From positions 1 through 64,000 of the forward strand of contig CAKVCX010000001.1 of assembly GCA_934725985.1 (NCBI GenBank): DNA of 64,000 bases, written 5' to 3'. This document shows, in pieces, positions 1 to 8,546 of the stretch. The position numbers were made by a program, and so were the translations under genes. The stretch's first letter is position 1, and the number at the start of each line of letters is the position of its first letter. The notes beneath the pieces were generated by a model. That model was not told where the DNA came from, searched no databases, and saw only the letters and a list, made by a program, of their open reading frames with translations. This DNA is from an uncultured Bacilli bacterium. GTDB lineage: Bacteria; Bacillota_I; Bacilli_A; RFN20; CAG-826.

Positions 1-15
1 GGGGGATAGAAATTA

Positions 16-2130
16 ATGAAAGCAAAAAACATCTTCGTTTTATCTTCGTTGGCATTATTAGGGTTAGCTGTTACGACTACAAGCATTAAAAGCAATAATC
101 CGTTAGAAACAAAAGCGGGTGTATCGCACATAGTTCAATTCGGGCCAAGTTACAATTCAACGAAAATTAGTGGTTACACGAATTCATGGTCAGTCAATTG
201 CGATGGAATCAAATATAATTTAGAAAATTGGAATAATAATAATAACGATAGTAAGTGGAATTTTGTAAGAGCAGGTTCAAAAAGTAGCGACTCAGTGGCT
301 ACATTTTCTACAACCTCTCTATTTTCAAATCCAATTAAAAATATAGTTTTTACCTTCGATAAATGGAGTGCTTCAAATTTAAGTTCCACAACTTTATATA
401 CAGCAACGGATTCTTCCTTTAAGGAAAATTTAAATTCAAAATCTTTGTCTTTCAAGCAAGGCGATAATACAGTAGAAATCGATAATCCTTCTTCTGATTT
501 ATTTTATAAGCTTGAAATATCCATCAAGAAAAGCAGTAGTAACGGACCAATTCAATTATCAAAAGTTGTTTTTAATGAAGTAAGCGAAGCGCTTCCAGCT
601 CCAACAAATTTATCATTTGATAATTCTTCCAAAACATTAACCTGGGATGCCGTAGAAAATGCCGATTCATATGAATTAACTGTCATGGATGAAGCAACAA
701 CGGAGGAGAAAGTCTATACTACTGACACTAATTCGTATGATTTTAGTTCATTCACAGACGATACATATTTCGTTTCAATAGTTGCCAAAGATTCAACTGG
801 AAGTTATTCGGATAGTCCAGCTTCTGATACTACGTTTACAATTGAAACCACCGGGCCAAAGCTTATATCTATTACCTATGAAGGCGCTCCAAAAACGCAA
901 TACATAGGAAAAGATTTTGATTACGAAGGTTTAACATTTACTCCACATTACGATGCGGAAAATCCAAGCCCAGAAGAAATATTAGGAAGCGATATTAAAT
1001 GGCCAGAAATAAAAGAAGGCATGACTTCAATAACTGGGACCTATCGCGGAATAAGCGTTACTATTGATCCAATAGTTGTTAAGGAAGATGTTGTCGAATC
1101 CATTGAAATAAATGGAGATATGACAAACAAGAATTATGTTACCGGACAAGAATCATTTGACAGCACAGGTTTGTCCGTGATCGGCACTTATTCTAGTGGA
1201 GAAACAATAGATGTTACCGCTCAATCAACTTTCTCATTTGAAAAAACTCCAGGGGAAGTTGGAGCTACTACAGGAACTTCAGTTAAGGTAAACGCTGAAT
1301 ACAATGGTTTGACTACATCGAAAACGATAAACGATATCATGATTTCGGAAGCTACTTTAGATGTAATAACAGCTGATAAACTAACAGCAATCAATACCAA
1401 CTATAAAGATTTTAGTAATTTAAAAATAAACAATGCCGTCTATGCCGGAAATTCAGCCAAAAATAATAGCGGTGACATTCAACTACGTGGTGAAAGTAAT
1501 TCCGGTATTGTCTCAACTAAGCAAGGCGGAATAATCAAAAGCATTAAATTAGAATGGGGTTCAGGTAATAGTTCAGGCAGAAAAATAGATGTCTATGCTA
1601 AAAATACACCATATTCTTCCGCTAGTGATTTATATGCTTCGTCTACCCAAGGAACAAAGGTCGCAACCATTAATTGTAACGAAAATAACGAATTTGTAAT
1701 TGAAAACAACTATCATTTCATAGGCTTAAGATCGAATTCTCGCGCTCTCTTTATTAAATCCATAACCATCACTTATGTAGCTGACACTGCTTCAACCTTG
1801 GCCGAGTATATAATGGAAAACAACACCGATGGCCAATGCACAACCAAATTCCCAGTCGCTAATGACATTTATCAAATGTTAAACGAGGAGGAAAAAGCTA
1901 AATTTGTTTCCTCTACTTCTATTGAAACAATTGCTAATGCTGTGGCTAGATATGAAGCTTGGGCGATCTCACTTAACGTTACAAACCCATATGAAGCCTA
2001 TAATGCTACTAGTGGAGCTTTAATTAGCGCCAAGCAAGATAAAAACACCATTATTTATACTTGCTTATTCGGAATTATCTCAATAGCAACTATTGCTGGA
2101 TTTTGTCTTCTTAAAAGAAAAAAAGCTTAA
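16..2130 (+). CDS. Secreted, membrane-anchored surface protein with Fn3-like and Ig-like domains
   Basis: The 704-residue product has an N-terminal signal peptide (residues 1 to about 25, lysines then a hydrophobic stretch) and a C-terminal hydrophobic segment (about 679-699) followed by the basic tail LKRKKA. No LPXTG motif is visible, so it is probably held by the C-terminal helix. Residues about 193-277 look like a fibronectin type III domain (the APTNLSF and LTWDAVENADSYELTV pattern). Residues about 280-357 and 360-443 look like two bacterial Ig-like modules (SITYEGAPKTQYIGKDFDYEGLTF, then SIEINGDMTNKNYVTGQ). The rest is Ser/Thr/Asn-rich with no recognised catalytic domain. A purine-rich GGGGGATAG lies just before the ATG at the window edge and may be its ribosome site. 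The likely role is adhesion or carbohydrate contact at the cell surface, by inference only. Confidence 0.75.
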   Translation: MKAKNIFVLSSLALLGLAVTTTSIKSNNPLETKAGVSHIVQFGPSYNSTKISGYTNSWSVNCDGIKYNLENWNNNNNDSKWNFVRAGSKSSDSVATFSTTSLFSNPIKNIVFTFDKWSASNLSSTTLYTATDSSFKENLNSKSLSFKQGDNTVEIDNPSSDLFYKLEISIKKSSSNGPIQLSKVVFNEVSEALPAPTNLSFDNSSKTLTWDAVENADSYELTVMDEATTEEKVYTTDTNSYDFSSFTDDTYFVSIVAKDSTGSYSDSPASDTTFTIETTGPKLISITYEGAPKTQYIGKDFDYEGLTFTPHYDAENPSPEEILGSDIKWPEIKEGMTSITGTYRGISVTIDPIVVKEDVVESIEINGDMTNKNYVTGQESFDSTGLSVIGTYSSGETIDVTAQSTFSFEKTPGEVGATTGTSVKVNAEYNGLTTSKTINDIMISEATLDVITADKLTAINTNYKDFSNLKINNAVYAGNSAKNNSGDIQLRGESNSGIVSTKQGGIIKSIKLEWGSGNSSGRKIDVYAKNTPYSSASDLYASSTQGTKVATINCNENNEFVIENNYHFIGLRSNSRALFIKSITITYVADTASTLAEYIMENNTDGQCTTKFPVANDIYQMLNEEEKAKFVSSTSIETIANAVARYEAWAISLNVTNPYEAYNATSGALISAKQDKNTIIYTCLFGIISIATIAGFCLLKRKKA

Positions 2131-2142
2131 TTAAACACAACT

Positions 2143-2172
2143 AAAAACGGGTGAGTAATCTCATCCGTTTTT
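2143..2172 (+). terminator. Rho-independent terminator of the surface-protein gene
   Basis: A 13-bp stem (AAAAACGGGTGAG against CTCATCCGTTTTT, one G-T wobble) with a TAAT loop ends in a T run, 13 nt after the stop codon of the surface-protein gene. Confidence 0.85.
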
Positions 2173-2212
2173 AATATAAAGAAATGGTAGACCGAAATAA
2201 GTTTTATGCATA

Positions 2213-2227
2213 TTGCCTTAAAGGCAA
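2213..2227. repeat. 15-bp inverted repeat upstream of the small membrane-protein gene
   Basis: The sequence TTGCCTT-A-AAGGCAA is a perfect 7-bp inverted repeat with a 1-nt centre, 34 nt before the next ATG. It has no T run, so it is more likely a protein-binding site or a 5' leader hairpin than a terminator. A shorter relative (ATTGCCTAAAAAGGC, 13821-13835) lies just before the start codon of the gene at 13845. Confidence 0.4.
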
Positions 2228-2261
2228 AGCAAGGGTATAGTATCTTTTGGAGCGATTTTTT

Positions 2262-2726
2262 ATGAATAAAAAAACAAATACATTATTAGGATTAGCTAGT
2301 GCTATATTGGCCATAGTTGCCATTTTTGTCTTATTTTCCACTGCTTTTGGAAATGAAGCCGGCGATCCTTCAGTCAGAGGAAACGTTTTTGGGATCATGT
2401 TTGGAACAGGGGAAACGAATAGAAATCTTGTCCCTGGCTTAATCGCGGCTTTTGCTTTATTGCTCGCAGGGACTCTTACTTCCTTAATCACTGCCTTAAT
2501 CAAGGGAAAAGGGGCTATGATTGGATTTGCTTTGACTTTAATTTTATTAGGAGTTGCCGGTACTTTGTTTATCTTAGGGCCTTCATTTTATATCTCTAGT
2601 AACTATGTTACCTCAGATTTAAAAGACCAAATTAGCTTAGGGACTGGTTTAATTTGTGCCGTTACATTCTCTTATGCCGGTGCACTTTTATCCTTATATG
2701 GTGCTTATTCTTCCTTTAAAAACTAA
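2262..2726 (+). CDS. Small membrane protein with four predicted helices, function unknown
   Basis: This 154-residue protein is mostly hydrophobic, with about four membrane segments (residues about 7-27, 49-71, 80-102 and 125-147). Short glycine-rich loops such as NEAGDPSVRG separate them. The ATG at 2262 is preferred over an in-frame TTG at 2247 because GGAG (2249-2252) lies 9 nt upstream of it. I recognise no family. It stands alone between two terminators, so it is probably monocistronic. Confidence 0.7.
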   Translation: MNKKTNTLLGLASAILAIVAIFVLFSTAFGNEAGDPSVRGNVFGIMFGTGETNRNLVPGLIAAFALLLAGTLTSLITALIKGKGAMIGFALTLILLGVAGTLFILGPSFYISSNYVTSDLKDQISLGTGLICAVTFSYAGALLSLYGAYSSFKN

Positions 2727-2747
2727 TTAAATATTTATTAAAGAATG

Positions 2748-2777
2748 GCCCTAGATTTCTCTAGGGCTTTTCTTTTT
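2748..2777. terminator. Bidirectional terminator between convergent genes
   Basis: The stem GCCCTAGA / TCTAGGGC with a TTTC loop is followed by TTTTCTTTTT on the plus strand. It lies between the membrane-protein gene and the end of the convergent lipoprotein gene. The minus strand carries only a weaker T-rich flank. Confidence 0.8.
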
Positions 2778-3639
2778 AGCAATAAATCATTAAATAAAAG
2801 ACATTATCGTTTCCTAAACAATAATTTAAGGTAATACTATCTTTTATTGCACTATAAGTATCTAGACTATCCTCTTTTGATAACGTATATCCTAATTTAA
2901 GACATTCATCGTTATATAGACTAATTAAATCATTTCTATCTTCTAAATCTATATATCCATATACACAACCATAGCCAGTATAAAAATAAGATTGATAAAC
3001 GGAATACTCTTCACTTACTTTAAAAGAAGGAATCAAAGATGAGTCAAGGTCTTTATTTAAACTAGATAGCCTATCATTAGGAAAGAATTTATCTTGATAA
3101 TATCCACCTGCTTCTATCTTTTTTGCTTCTAAAGTAAAAACGCCATCAGAATAATAAAAGCATGCATCGATGCTATCTAACCCATAATCCGAAGCAAAAG
3201 AATATTTTAATGTATTCCTATTCTCTTTCTTGTCTATATCAATAGAAGAAACATCTATTTTAAAGCCTAAATTCAATAAGGCAGAAAAGTATTCATCGCA
3301 ATAATCAGAAGAAACGAAATCCATAACCTTAAAAACAAAATTTGACTCATCCTTATAAGATAAATCTGCATAGGTGTTCGTAAAACCCTTCGGAATAGGA
3401 AAAGAAATAGAAGTTGATGAAGTAACTTTTTTCATATTGGCTAAAGTAGCATTATTCCAAAAGAATAAAGTATCTAGGCTCGATTGACTGCTTGAATATG
3501 TTTCTTCACTTGATAAAGAGCTATTACTAGAAGATAAAAAGGTATCGTTAGTAGTATCTAGAGAAGATAAAACATTAGATGAATCAAAACAACAGCTAGA
3601 CAAAAGTAAGCTAGAAAAAACTAATAATTTTTTATTCAT
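2776..3639 (-). CDS. Ser-rich lipoprotein, function unknown
   Basis: The predicted product has 287 residues and starts MNKKLLVFSSLLLSSC, a short lipoprotein signal with the lipobox LLSSC. A Ser/Thr-rich linker of about 45 residues follows, then a globular region with several aromatic-rich stretches. I recognise no domain. The ATG at 3639 is favoured over an in-frame TTG at 3651 because the lipoprotein signal begins there. It lies only 4 nt after the stop of the CarD-like gene, so the two are probably co-transcribed and translationally coupled. The protein should be anchored to the outer face of the membrane. Confidence 0.75.
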   Translation of the reverse strand: MNKKLLVFSSLLLSSCCFDSSNVLSSLDTTNDTFLSSSNSSLSSEETYSSSQSSLDTLFFWNNATLANMKKVTSSTSISFPIPKGFTNTYADLSYKDESNFVFKVMDFVSSDYCDEYFSALLNLGFKIDVSSIDIDKKENRNTLKYSFASDYGLDSIDACFYYSDGVFTLEAKKIEAGGYYQDKFFPNDRLSSLNKDLDSSLIPSFKVSEEYSVYQSYFYTGYGCVYGYIDLEDRNDLISLYNDECLKLGYTLSKEDSLDTYSAIKDSITLNYCLGNDNVFYLMIYC

Positions 3640-3643
3640 AGAA

Positions 3644-4135
3644 TCAAGCAACCCTAGAAGCTATATATGAAGGAATTTGTTCAAATGGTATCCCTAAAGC
3701 AAGAGATAATTCTCCATAAATAATAGGCTCGACCCTATGGACAAATTGACCATCCATGGAATTTAAATGGCCATCCCTTTGCTTTCTTTGCTTAGCCCCA
3801 ACTAGCAATGGGACCATAACGGCTATATCGCCTAAAGAAAGAGCCTCTTCATAAGATAATTTTCTTTTCTTTGAATCGACAATATAATGATTTATATCAT
3901 CCCTAGGCCAACTAGAAACAATAATTTCGGCATCTTCTTTTTTTATGGGTAACCTTAAAGAAACCGGATTAGAAAGAGGGACCCTAACAATATTTCCCTT
4001 ATCTTCACCAAATAAAGGAGACAAAACATAATACATATTATTAGAATCGTCGCCAGAAAGAGGGGAAATGTCATTGATCTTGCAAATACCGCAGTGAATA
4101 TGAAATACGTAATCGCCTATATGGAAATTTGTCAT
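3644..4135 (-). CDS. CarD-family RNA polymerase-binding regulator-like protein
   Basis: The 163-residue product begins MTNFHIGDYVFHIHCGICKI, which fits the start of a CarD/TRCF-type RNA polymerase interaction domain (F.IGDYV.H...G...I, then Y.L.P.FG...GN..RVP). The rest is a basic, partly helical region as in CdnL/CarD proteins, which stabilise open complexes at promoters. The start at 4135 is chosen because AGAGG lies 7 nt upstream. An in-frame ATG at 4156 has no comparable site. The gene is transcribed away from manA and is followed at once by the lipoprotein gene. CarD regulators are usually housekeeping; pairing with a lipoprotein gene is not a layout I know. Confidence 0.7.
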   Translation of the reverse strand: MTNFHIGDYVFHIHCGICKINDISPLSGDDSNNMYYVLSPLFGEDKGNIVRVPLSNPVSLRLPIKKEDAEIIVSSWPRDDINHYIVDSKKRKLSYEEALSLGDIAVMVPLLVGAKQRKQRDGHLNSMDGQFVHRVEPIIYGELSLALGIPFEQIPSYIASRVA

Positions 4136-4242
4136 ATTTTTCCTCTTTCCTTTCAACCTAATTTTTATTTATTTCTAATTGATTATAGAGGAAAATTGCC
4201 TTTTTATCTAGCAAAAAAGAATAATTTAATATAGATAAACAA

Positions 4243-4255
4243 TGTTAAGTTAACA
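4243..4255. promoter_or_regulatory. 13-bp inverted repeat in the carD-like/manA divergent region
   Basis: TGTTAA-G-TTAACA is a perfect 6-bp inverted repeat with a 1-nt centre, midway between two divergent genes and about 57 nt before the manA -10. It could be an operator for either gene. No cognate regulator can be named from sequence. Confidence 0.4.
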
Positions 4256-4286
4256 TGATTTACTATATTTTTTACTTAAAAAAACA

Positions 4287-4331
4287 TTAATATATTCCCT
4301 GTAAAAAAGGATAATATTACATGTAATATTA
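4287..4331 (+). promoter_or_regulatory. manA promoter with a 20-bp palindromic operator
   Basis: A -35-like TTAATA (4287-4292) and a -10-like GATAAT (4310-4315) are 17 nt apart. A perfect 20-bp palindrome, TAATATTACATGTAATATTA (4312-4331), overlaps the -10 and the expected start point and touches the manA ribosome site AGGAG. A protein bound there would block transcription, so this is a likely repressor operator. Confidence 0.6.
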
Positions 4332-4341
4332 GGAGAAAAAA

Positions 4342-5250
4342 ATGGATGTAGTCAAATTAATCCCGGCAATAAAAGATTATATATGGTCAGGAACAAAACT
4401 TGCCAAAATGGGAAAGCCATCCCCAAATGGAAAAATAGCCGAGACTTGGGAACTTTCTTTCTTAAATGACGGGCCTTCAATAATTGCAAATGGAATAAAT
4501 AAAGGAAAATGCTTAAAAGATATCGCCACAAAAGAAGATATAGGCACTATCCCTGCTTCTTTTCCTATGTTTCCGGTCTTAATTAAGTTAATCGATGCCG
4601 GCAGCAATTTATCAGTACAAGTCCATCCAAGCGATTCTTATGCTTTAAAAAACGAAAACCAATTCGGCAAAACCGAAATGTGGCATGTCATTGAAGCGGA
4701 TAAAGGATGCGGTTTGTATGTAGGCTTAAAACAAGATTATACAAAAACAGACATAGAAAAAGCCTTAAAGGAAGGCCATATACTAGATCTATTGAATTTC
4801 TTTGAAGTAAAAGCAGGCGATACTTATTTTATCCCAAGCGGAACAATTCATGCGATTGGAAAAGGAGTTACCTTAATTGAAATTCAGCAAAGCTCAACAT
4901 TGACATACCGTCTATATGATTATGACCGTGTTGATAAAAACGGTAATAAAAGAGAACTCCATATTGAAAAAGCCTTAAAGGTAATCGATACAAGCAAATA
5001 TAAGAAAAAAGAATTTGAAAATAATTGCATCGGCAGCTGCAAATATTTCTCTAGTTACCGTAATTCTTTTAATGGGGAAAAAGAAATTGAAAACGACGAA
5101 ACTAGTTTTTCCTCCATTACTTTCCTAGATGGCGAAGGACTAGTTAACGATATTCCTTATAAAAAACTAGATACTTTCTTTATTCCGGCGAATAAAAAAG
5201 CAACCTTAAAAGGAAATGGCATTTATATATTAACTAAGTTAGTTAAATGA
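4342..5250 (+). CDS. manA: Mannose-6-phosphate isomerase, class I
   Basis: This enzyme interconverts mannose 6-phosphate and fructose 6-phosphate in the cytosol. The 302-residue protein has the short Firmicutes-type class I layout. QVHPSD (zinc-binding His region, residues about 93-98) is followed by GKTEMWHVIE (about 111-120), then FIPSGTIHAIGKGVTLIEIQQSSTLTYRLYDYDR, which holds the second metal and substrate region. The start has a strong AGGAG 6 nt upstream. It is monocistronic between an operator-like palindrome and a terminator, which fits sugar-responsive control. No PTS or other sugar genes lie next to it, so the inducing sugar cannot be inferred. Confidence 0.95.
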   Translation: MDVVKLIPAIKDYIWSGTKLAKMGKPSPNGKIAETWELSFLNDGPSIIANGINKGKCLKDIATKEDIGTIPASFPMFPVLIKLIDAGSNLSVQVHPSDSYALKNENQFGKTEMWHVIEADKGCGLYVGLKQDYTKTDIEKALKEGHILDLLNFFEVKAGDTYFIPSGTIHAIGKGVTLIEIQQSSTLTYRLYDYDRVDKNGNKRELHIEKALKVIDTSKYKKKEFENNCIGSCKYFSSYRNSFNGEKEIENDETSFSSITFLDGEGLVNDIPYKKLDTFFIPANKKATLKGNGIYILTKLVK

Positions 5251-5263
5251 TTTATTGATATAA

Positions 5264-5297
5264 AAAAAGAAGCCTTTTAATAAATTGGCTTCTTTTT
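5264..5297. terminator. Bidirectional terminator between manA and hypA
   Basis: An 11-bp stem (AAAAAGAAGCC / GGCTTCTTTTT) with a 12-nt loop gives a T run on both strands. It serves manA on plus and the hypA operon on minus. Confidence 0.9.
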
Positions 5298-5300
5298 ATT

Positions 5301-5648
5301 TTATTCAAAATCGACTTCTGCAATATTTATATCCATCCCAGAAACAGGGACAAAATTATCGTTAGAATGACATTTTGGACAAGTACGGTCATTTTCTTTT
5401 ACTAAGAATACTTCACCGCAATTTAAACATTTACCTTTGCAAGGAACATTGATTAATTTTAAGTTAGTATCCTTAAATTCCGTTTCTTTTTTAGCGATTT
5501 CGAAGCATTCTTCTAAATAAGAAGAAACAACCATGGAGGCCTCCCCGATTTCTAAGGTAACGCTTAATAAAGGGGAAGAGATTTCGTTTTGCTTAATGAT
5601 ATCGCGTAAGGTATCGAACATACCATACACGATTCCCATTTCATGCAT
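5301..5648 (-). CDS. hypA: Nickel metallochaperone HypA
   Basis: HypA delivers nickel to [NiFe]-hydrogenase precursors, and in some organisms to urease, together with the GTPase HypB. The 115-residue protein starts MHE, the conserved nickel-binding His2. It has the zinc knuckle pairs Cys74/Cys77 (CLNC) and Cys90/Cys93 (CPKC). Its start overlaps the stop of the upstream oxidoreductase gene as TAATG, so translation is coupled. It is the last gene of a hypB-oxidoreductase-hypA operon. No hydrogenase structural genes or hypC-F lie in the window, so the client enzyme is not visible here. Confidence 0.93.
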   Translation of the reverse strand: MHEMGIVYGMFDTLRDIIKQNEISSPLLSVTLEIGEASMVVSSYLEECFEIAKKETEFKDTNLKLINVPCKGKCLNCGEVFLVKENDRTCPKCHSNDNFVPVSGMDINIAEVDFE

Positions 5649-8524
5649 TAACGAAGCGTCTCCTTACTTGTCTTTTGATTATCGATATCATCCTTATTAA
5701 TGGACTTTGGCTTGCCTTTGCCAGTAAAAACTATCTTGAGGTTACGAGCAAGGATATGTCCAAGATTAGAGGTAGTCGTTTGAGAGTAAGGAGTTCCTAC
5801 TGCATCGAACCTTCTCTTTAGATGAATGGCATCGAATTTGCATCTAGTCGTGCAAAGCCCGCAGCCAACACACATTGTTTCGTCAACATAAGTACGACCG
5901 CATTTTAGGCATCTTGAGGCTTCCTTCTTAACTTGTTCCTCGCTATAAATGCCACGATTGTCTTTCATATTATCATCTACTTTGATTAGACCGGGTTCTT
6001 GACGTGGGGTATTGTCAAAGCCAACCACCTCAATATTATCCTTATCTAGTTCATATTCGGCTAAATATGGATTTTGGAATCTTCCAATCAATAACGATTG
6101 TCCTTGATGGACATGACGATGCATGGATTCAGCCCCTTCTTTAGCGGAAGCTATGGCATCAATTGCAAACCTAGTCCCGTGATAGACATCGCCTCCAACA
6201 AAGATATCTGGGTCTTTGCTTTGATAGGTAAGGGGGTCGGCTTCGATACGATTTCCCTTTGTTAAGGTAGCCTTTGTTCCTTTCAATAAGTCACCATAAA
6301 CAAAAGATTGTCCAATGGCAGAAAGGAAATAGGAAACATCAAGTTCAAGCAAATCATTTTCATCATACTTTGGATTGAAACGATGATTCTCGTCAAATAC
6401 ACTTAAACATTTCTTTAAAATGGCTTTCTCAAGTTTGCCATCCTTAAGAACAAATTCCTTGACGCCATACCCGTTATGGATAACTATTCCTTCTTCTTCG
6501 GCTTCTTTGATTTCTTCTTTTGAGGCAGTCATTATGTCTCTAGTTTCTAGACAATATAAATCTACTTTGCTTGCCCCACTTCTTAAGGCAGTTCTAGCAA
6601 CGTCAATGGCAACGTTTCCTCCGCCCATAATGGCAACTTTTCCCGAAAGTGGTTTTTGCTTTCCTAAATTGACATCGCGTAAGAAATCAATTCCGGAAAG
6701 GATATTTTCCCCTTCTTCCCCAGGGACATTAAGTTTCCTGCCGCCTTGGGCTCCAATAGCAATATAGAAAGCTTCATATCCTTGCTTTTTAAGTTCTTCG
6801 ATTGTTACATCCTTGCCAACTTCAACACCTGTTTTGAATTCAACGCCCATCTCCTTAATTACTTCTATTTCGGCATTGACGACATCTTTTTCAAGACGGA
6901 AAGAAGGAATACCCAAAGTGAGCATGCCACCAAGCTTTTCTTCTTTTTCAAACACGGTAACTGAATATCCCATCTCAGCAAGATAGAAAGCGGCAGTCAA
7001 ACCAGCCGGGCCAGCTCCGATTATAGCCATTTTATGATGATGGTATTCAGGGTGAGCGACTCTAGGAAGTTGACGTTTTTTTGCGTCTAGATCAAGTTGA
7101 GCGACAAATTTTTTAACATCGTCAATAGCAACCGGAGTCTTATCAGCGATAGAATTTCTAGTACAGGCAAGTTCACATCTTTTATTGCAAACGCGACCGC
7201 AGACAGCTGGGAAAGGATTCTTTTTCTTGATTAAATCCAAAGCTTCTTGATATCTTCCTTCTCTAGCCAATTCTAGATATCCTTCAATGGCAATGTGGGC
7301 AGGACAAGCAACTTTGCAAGGTGCAGTGCCTGTTTCATCAAGAATCATTTGTCTATTGTAACGGAAATTAGGATTCCATTTATCTGCACCCCACTTATGG
7401 TCAAAAGCATGTAAAGGGGTATCGATTTTAATTTCCTTTTTATTTTTTAGCCTTTCACCTAAATGCAAGGCGTTCATTGGACACACTTCAACGCATTCGC
7501 CACAAGCTACACATTTATCAGGATCAACACTAGATAGATAATTAGAACGAACCATGGTAGCGGTATGGAAATATTCGCCCGTTCTAAGCGAAAAGCAAGA
7601 ACAGCCACAGCAATTGCACATAGCATGAGTATGCCCAACTCCATCAATATTTGGCATTTCATGCATCAATCCATTGTCCTCGGCCTTTTTCATAATGGCA
7701 AAAGCTTCATCACGGCTAATTTTTCTAGCTTTTCCCGCCATAATAAAGCCACGGGCTGGCGTACCAATTTGAATGCACATATCTTCTTCAAGATGGCCAC
7801 AACCTTCGCCCATTATTCTTCTAGAGACTCTGCAAGAACATGGAGCCACGGAATAAGTTTCATTATCATCAGGGAAATAATGGGAAATCCTTTCATGCTC
7901 TTCAACCCCTTCTATACCTTCAAGGGCACTTTCAATAGGAATGACCCTCATGACGCCGTGTCCTACTTTTAAATTACCGGCAAGTGGAATAATGCGTTTT
8001 ATTGTATATTCGGCAAAAGCTTCTGGGATTTGAGGGAATTGTTCGGCTAGTTTTACATTGTCGACTAAGGATTCCAAAATCCCAGGAACAAAAATCGTGA
8101 AATGGTATGTACGGCCTGGATTCCCGTCTTTGTCAGGATGATTTGGATCGGCTGGATCGCAAGTTAAGGTGCCAATATCGGCCATATGATCAGCAACTCT
8201 AGTAACTTTATCCAATGGCCACTTACTTAGTTTGGCTAATTCTTCGGCAGTGTAATGCTTAAGCAGTTTCATCTTCATGATGAGCCTAGCTTCGTCATCA
8301 GTCATGCAACATTCAAGGGCTTTATATTCAGGGTCTGCATAGCCAACAATTACACCCGGCAAGTCTTGAATGTGGCGAGCCGCTTTTAAAACAAGCGGAC
8401 GGTGTGGCTTGTTTAATTCCTTTCCTTTTCTTGGCCCGTTTTTGTAATAATCTTCGGCGTTTTTTTGCTCTGGCAATACCTTTGCATTCTTATTAAGGTA
8501 TTCGGCGTTGCTTTTTTTGTTCAT
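5648..8524 (-). CDS. Large fused Fe-S / NAD(P)-FAD oxidoreductase (GltD-like) in the hyp operon
   Basis: This is a 958-residue cytosolic electron-transfer protein in three parts (numbered from the upstream in-frame ATG at 8530). Residues about 1-365 hold a winged-helix-like start, a Cys-rich PCSCR...GCGH...C motif (about 228-245), CNCCGCSC (about 302) and a ferredoxin motif CVACGECVEVCP (about 337). Residues about 400-820 form a GltD/dihydropyrimidine dehydrogenase-type flavoprotein: Fe-S helical region (CGRVCNKRCELAC, about 443-455), FAD site IGAGPAG (about 500) and NAD(P) site GGGNVA (about 633). The C-terminus has a further CLKCGR...CVGCGLCTTRC motif (about 872-895). The ATG at 8524 is preferred because AAAGGA lies 7 nt upstream of it and only 1 nt before the ATG at 8530. 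The role is probably NAD(P)H-linked electron bifurcation or transfer; the partner is unknown. Confidence 0.85.
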   Translation of the reverse strand: MNKKSNAEYLNKNAKVLPEQKNAEDYYKNGPRKGKELNKPHRPLVLKAARHIQDLPGVIVGYADPEYKALECCMTDDEARLIMKMKLLKHYTAEELAKLSKWPLDKVTRVADHMADIGTLTCDPADPNHPDKDGNPGRTYHFTIFVPGILESLVDNVKLAEQFPQIPEAFAEYTIKRIIPLAGNLKVGHGVMRVIPIESALEGIEGVEEHERISHYFPDDNETYSVAPCSCRVSRRIMGEGCGHLEEDMCIQIGTPARGFIMAGKARKISRDEAFAIMKKAEDNGLMHEMPNIDGVGHTHAMCNCCGCSCFSLRTGEYFHTATMVRSNYLSSVDPDKCVACGECVEVCPMNALHLGERLKNKKEIKIDTPLHAFDHKWGADKWNPNFRYNRQMILDETGTAPCKVACPAHIAIEGYLELAREGRYQEALDLIKKKNPFPAVCGRVCNKRCELACTRNSIADKTPVAIDDVKKFVAQLDLDAKKRQLPRVAHPEYHHHKMAIIGAGPAGLTAAFYLAEMGYSVTVFEKEEKLGGMLTLGIPSFRLEKDVVNAEIEVIKEMGVEFKTGVEVGKDVTIEELKKQGYEAFYIAIGAQGGRKLNVPGEEGENILSGIDFLRDVNLGKQKPLSGKVAIMGGGNVAIDVARTALRSGASKVDLYCLETRDIMTASKEEIKEAEEEGIVIHNGYGVKEFVLKDGKLEKAILKKCLSVFDENHRFNPKYDENDLLELDVSYFLSAIGQSFVYGDLLKGTKATLTKGNRIEADPLTYQSKDPDIFVGGDVYHGTRFAIDAIASAKEGAESMHRHVHQGQSLLIGRFQNPYLAEYELDKDNIEVVGFDNTPRQEPGLIKVDDNMKDNRGIYSEEQVKKEASRCLKCGRTYVDETMCVGCGLCTTRCKFDAIHLKRRFDAVGTPYSQTTTSNLGHILARNLKIVFTGKGKPKSINKDDIDNQKTSKETLR

Positions 8525-8546
8525 ATTCATTTCCTTTTAAAATAAA

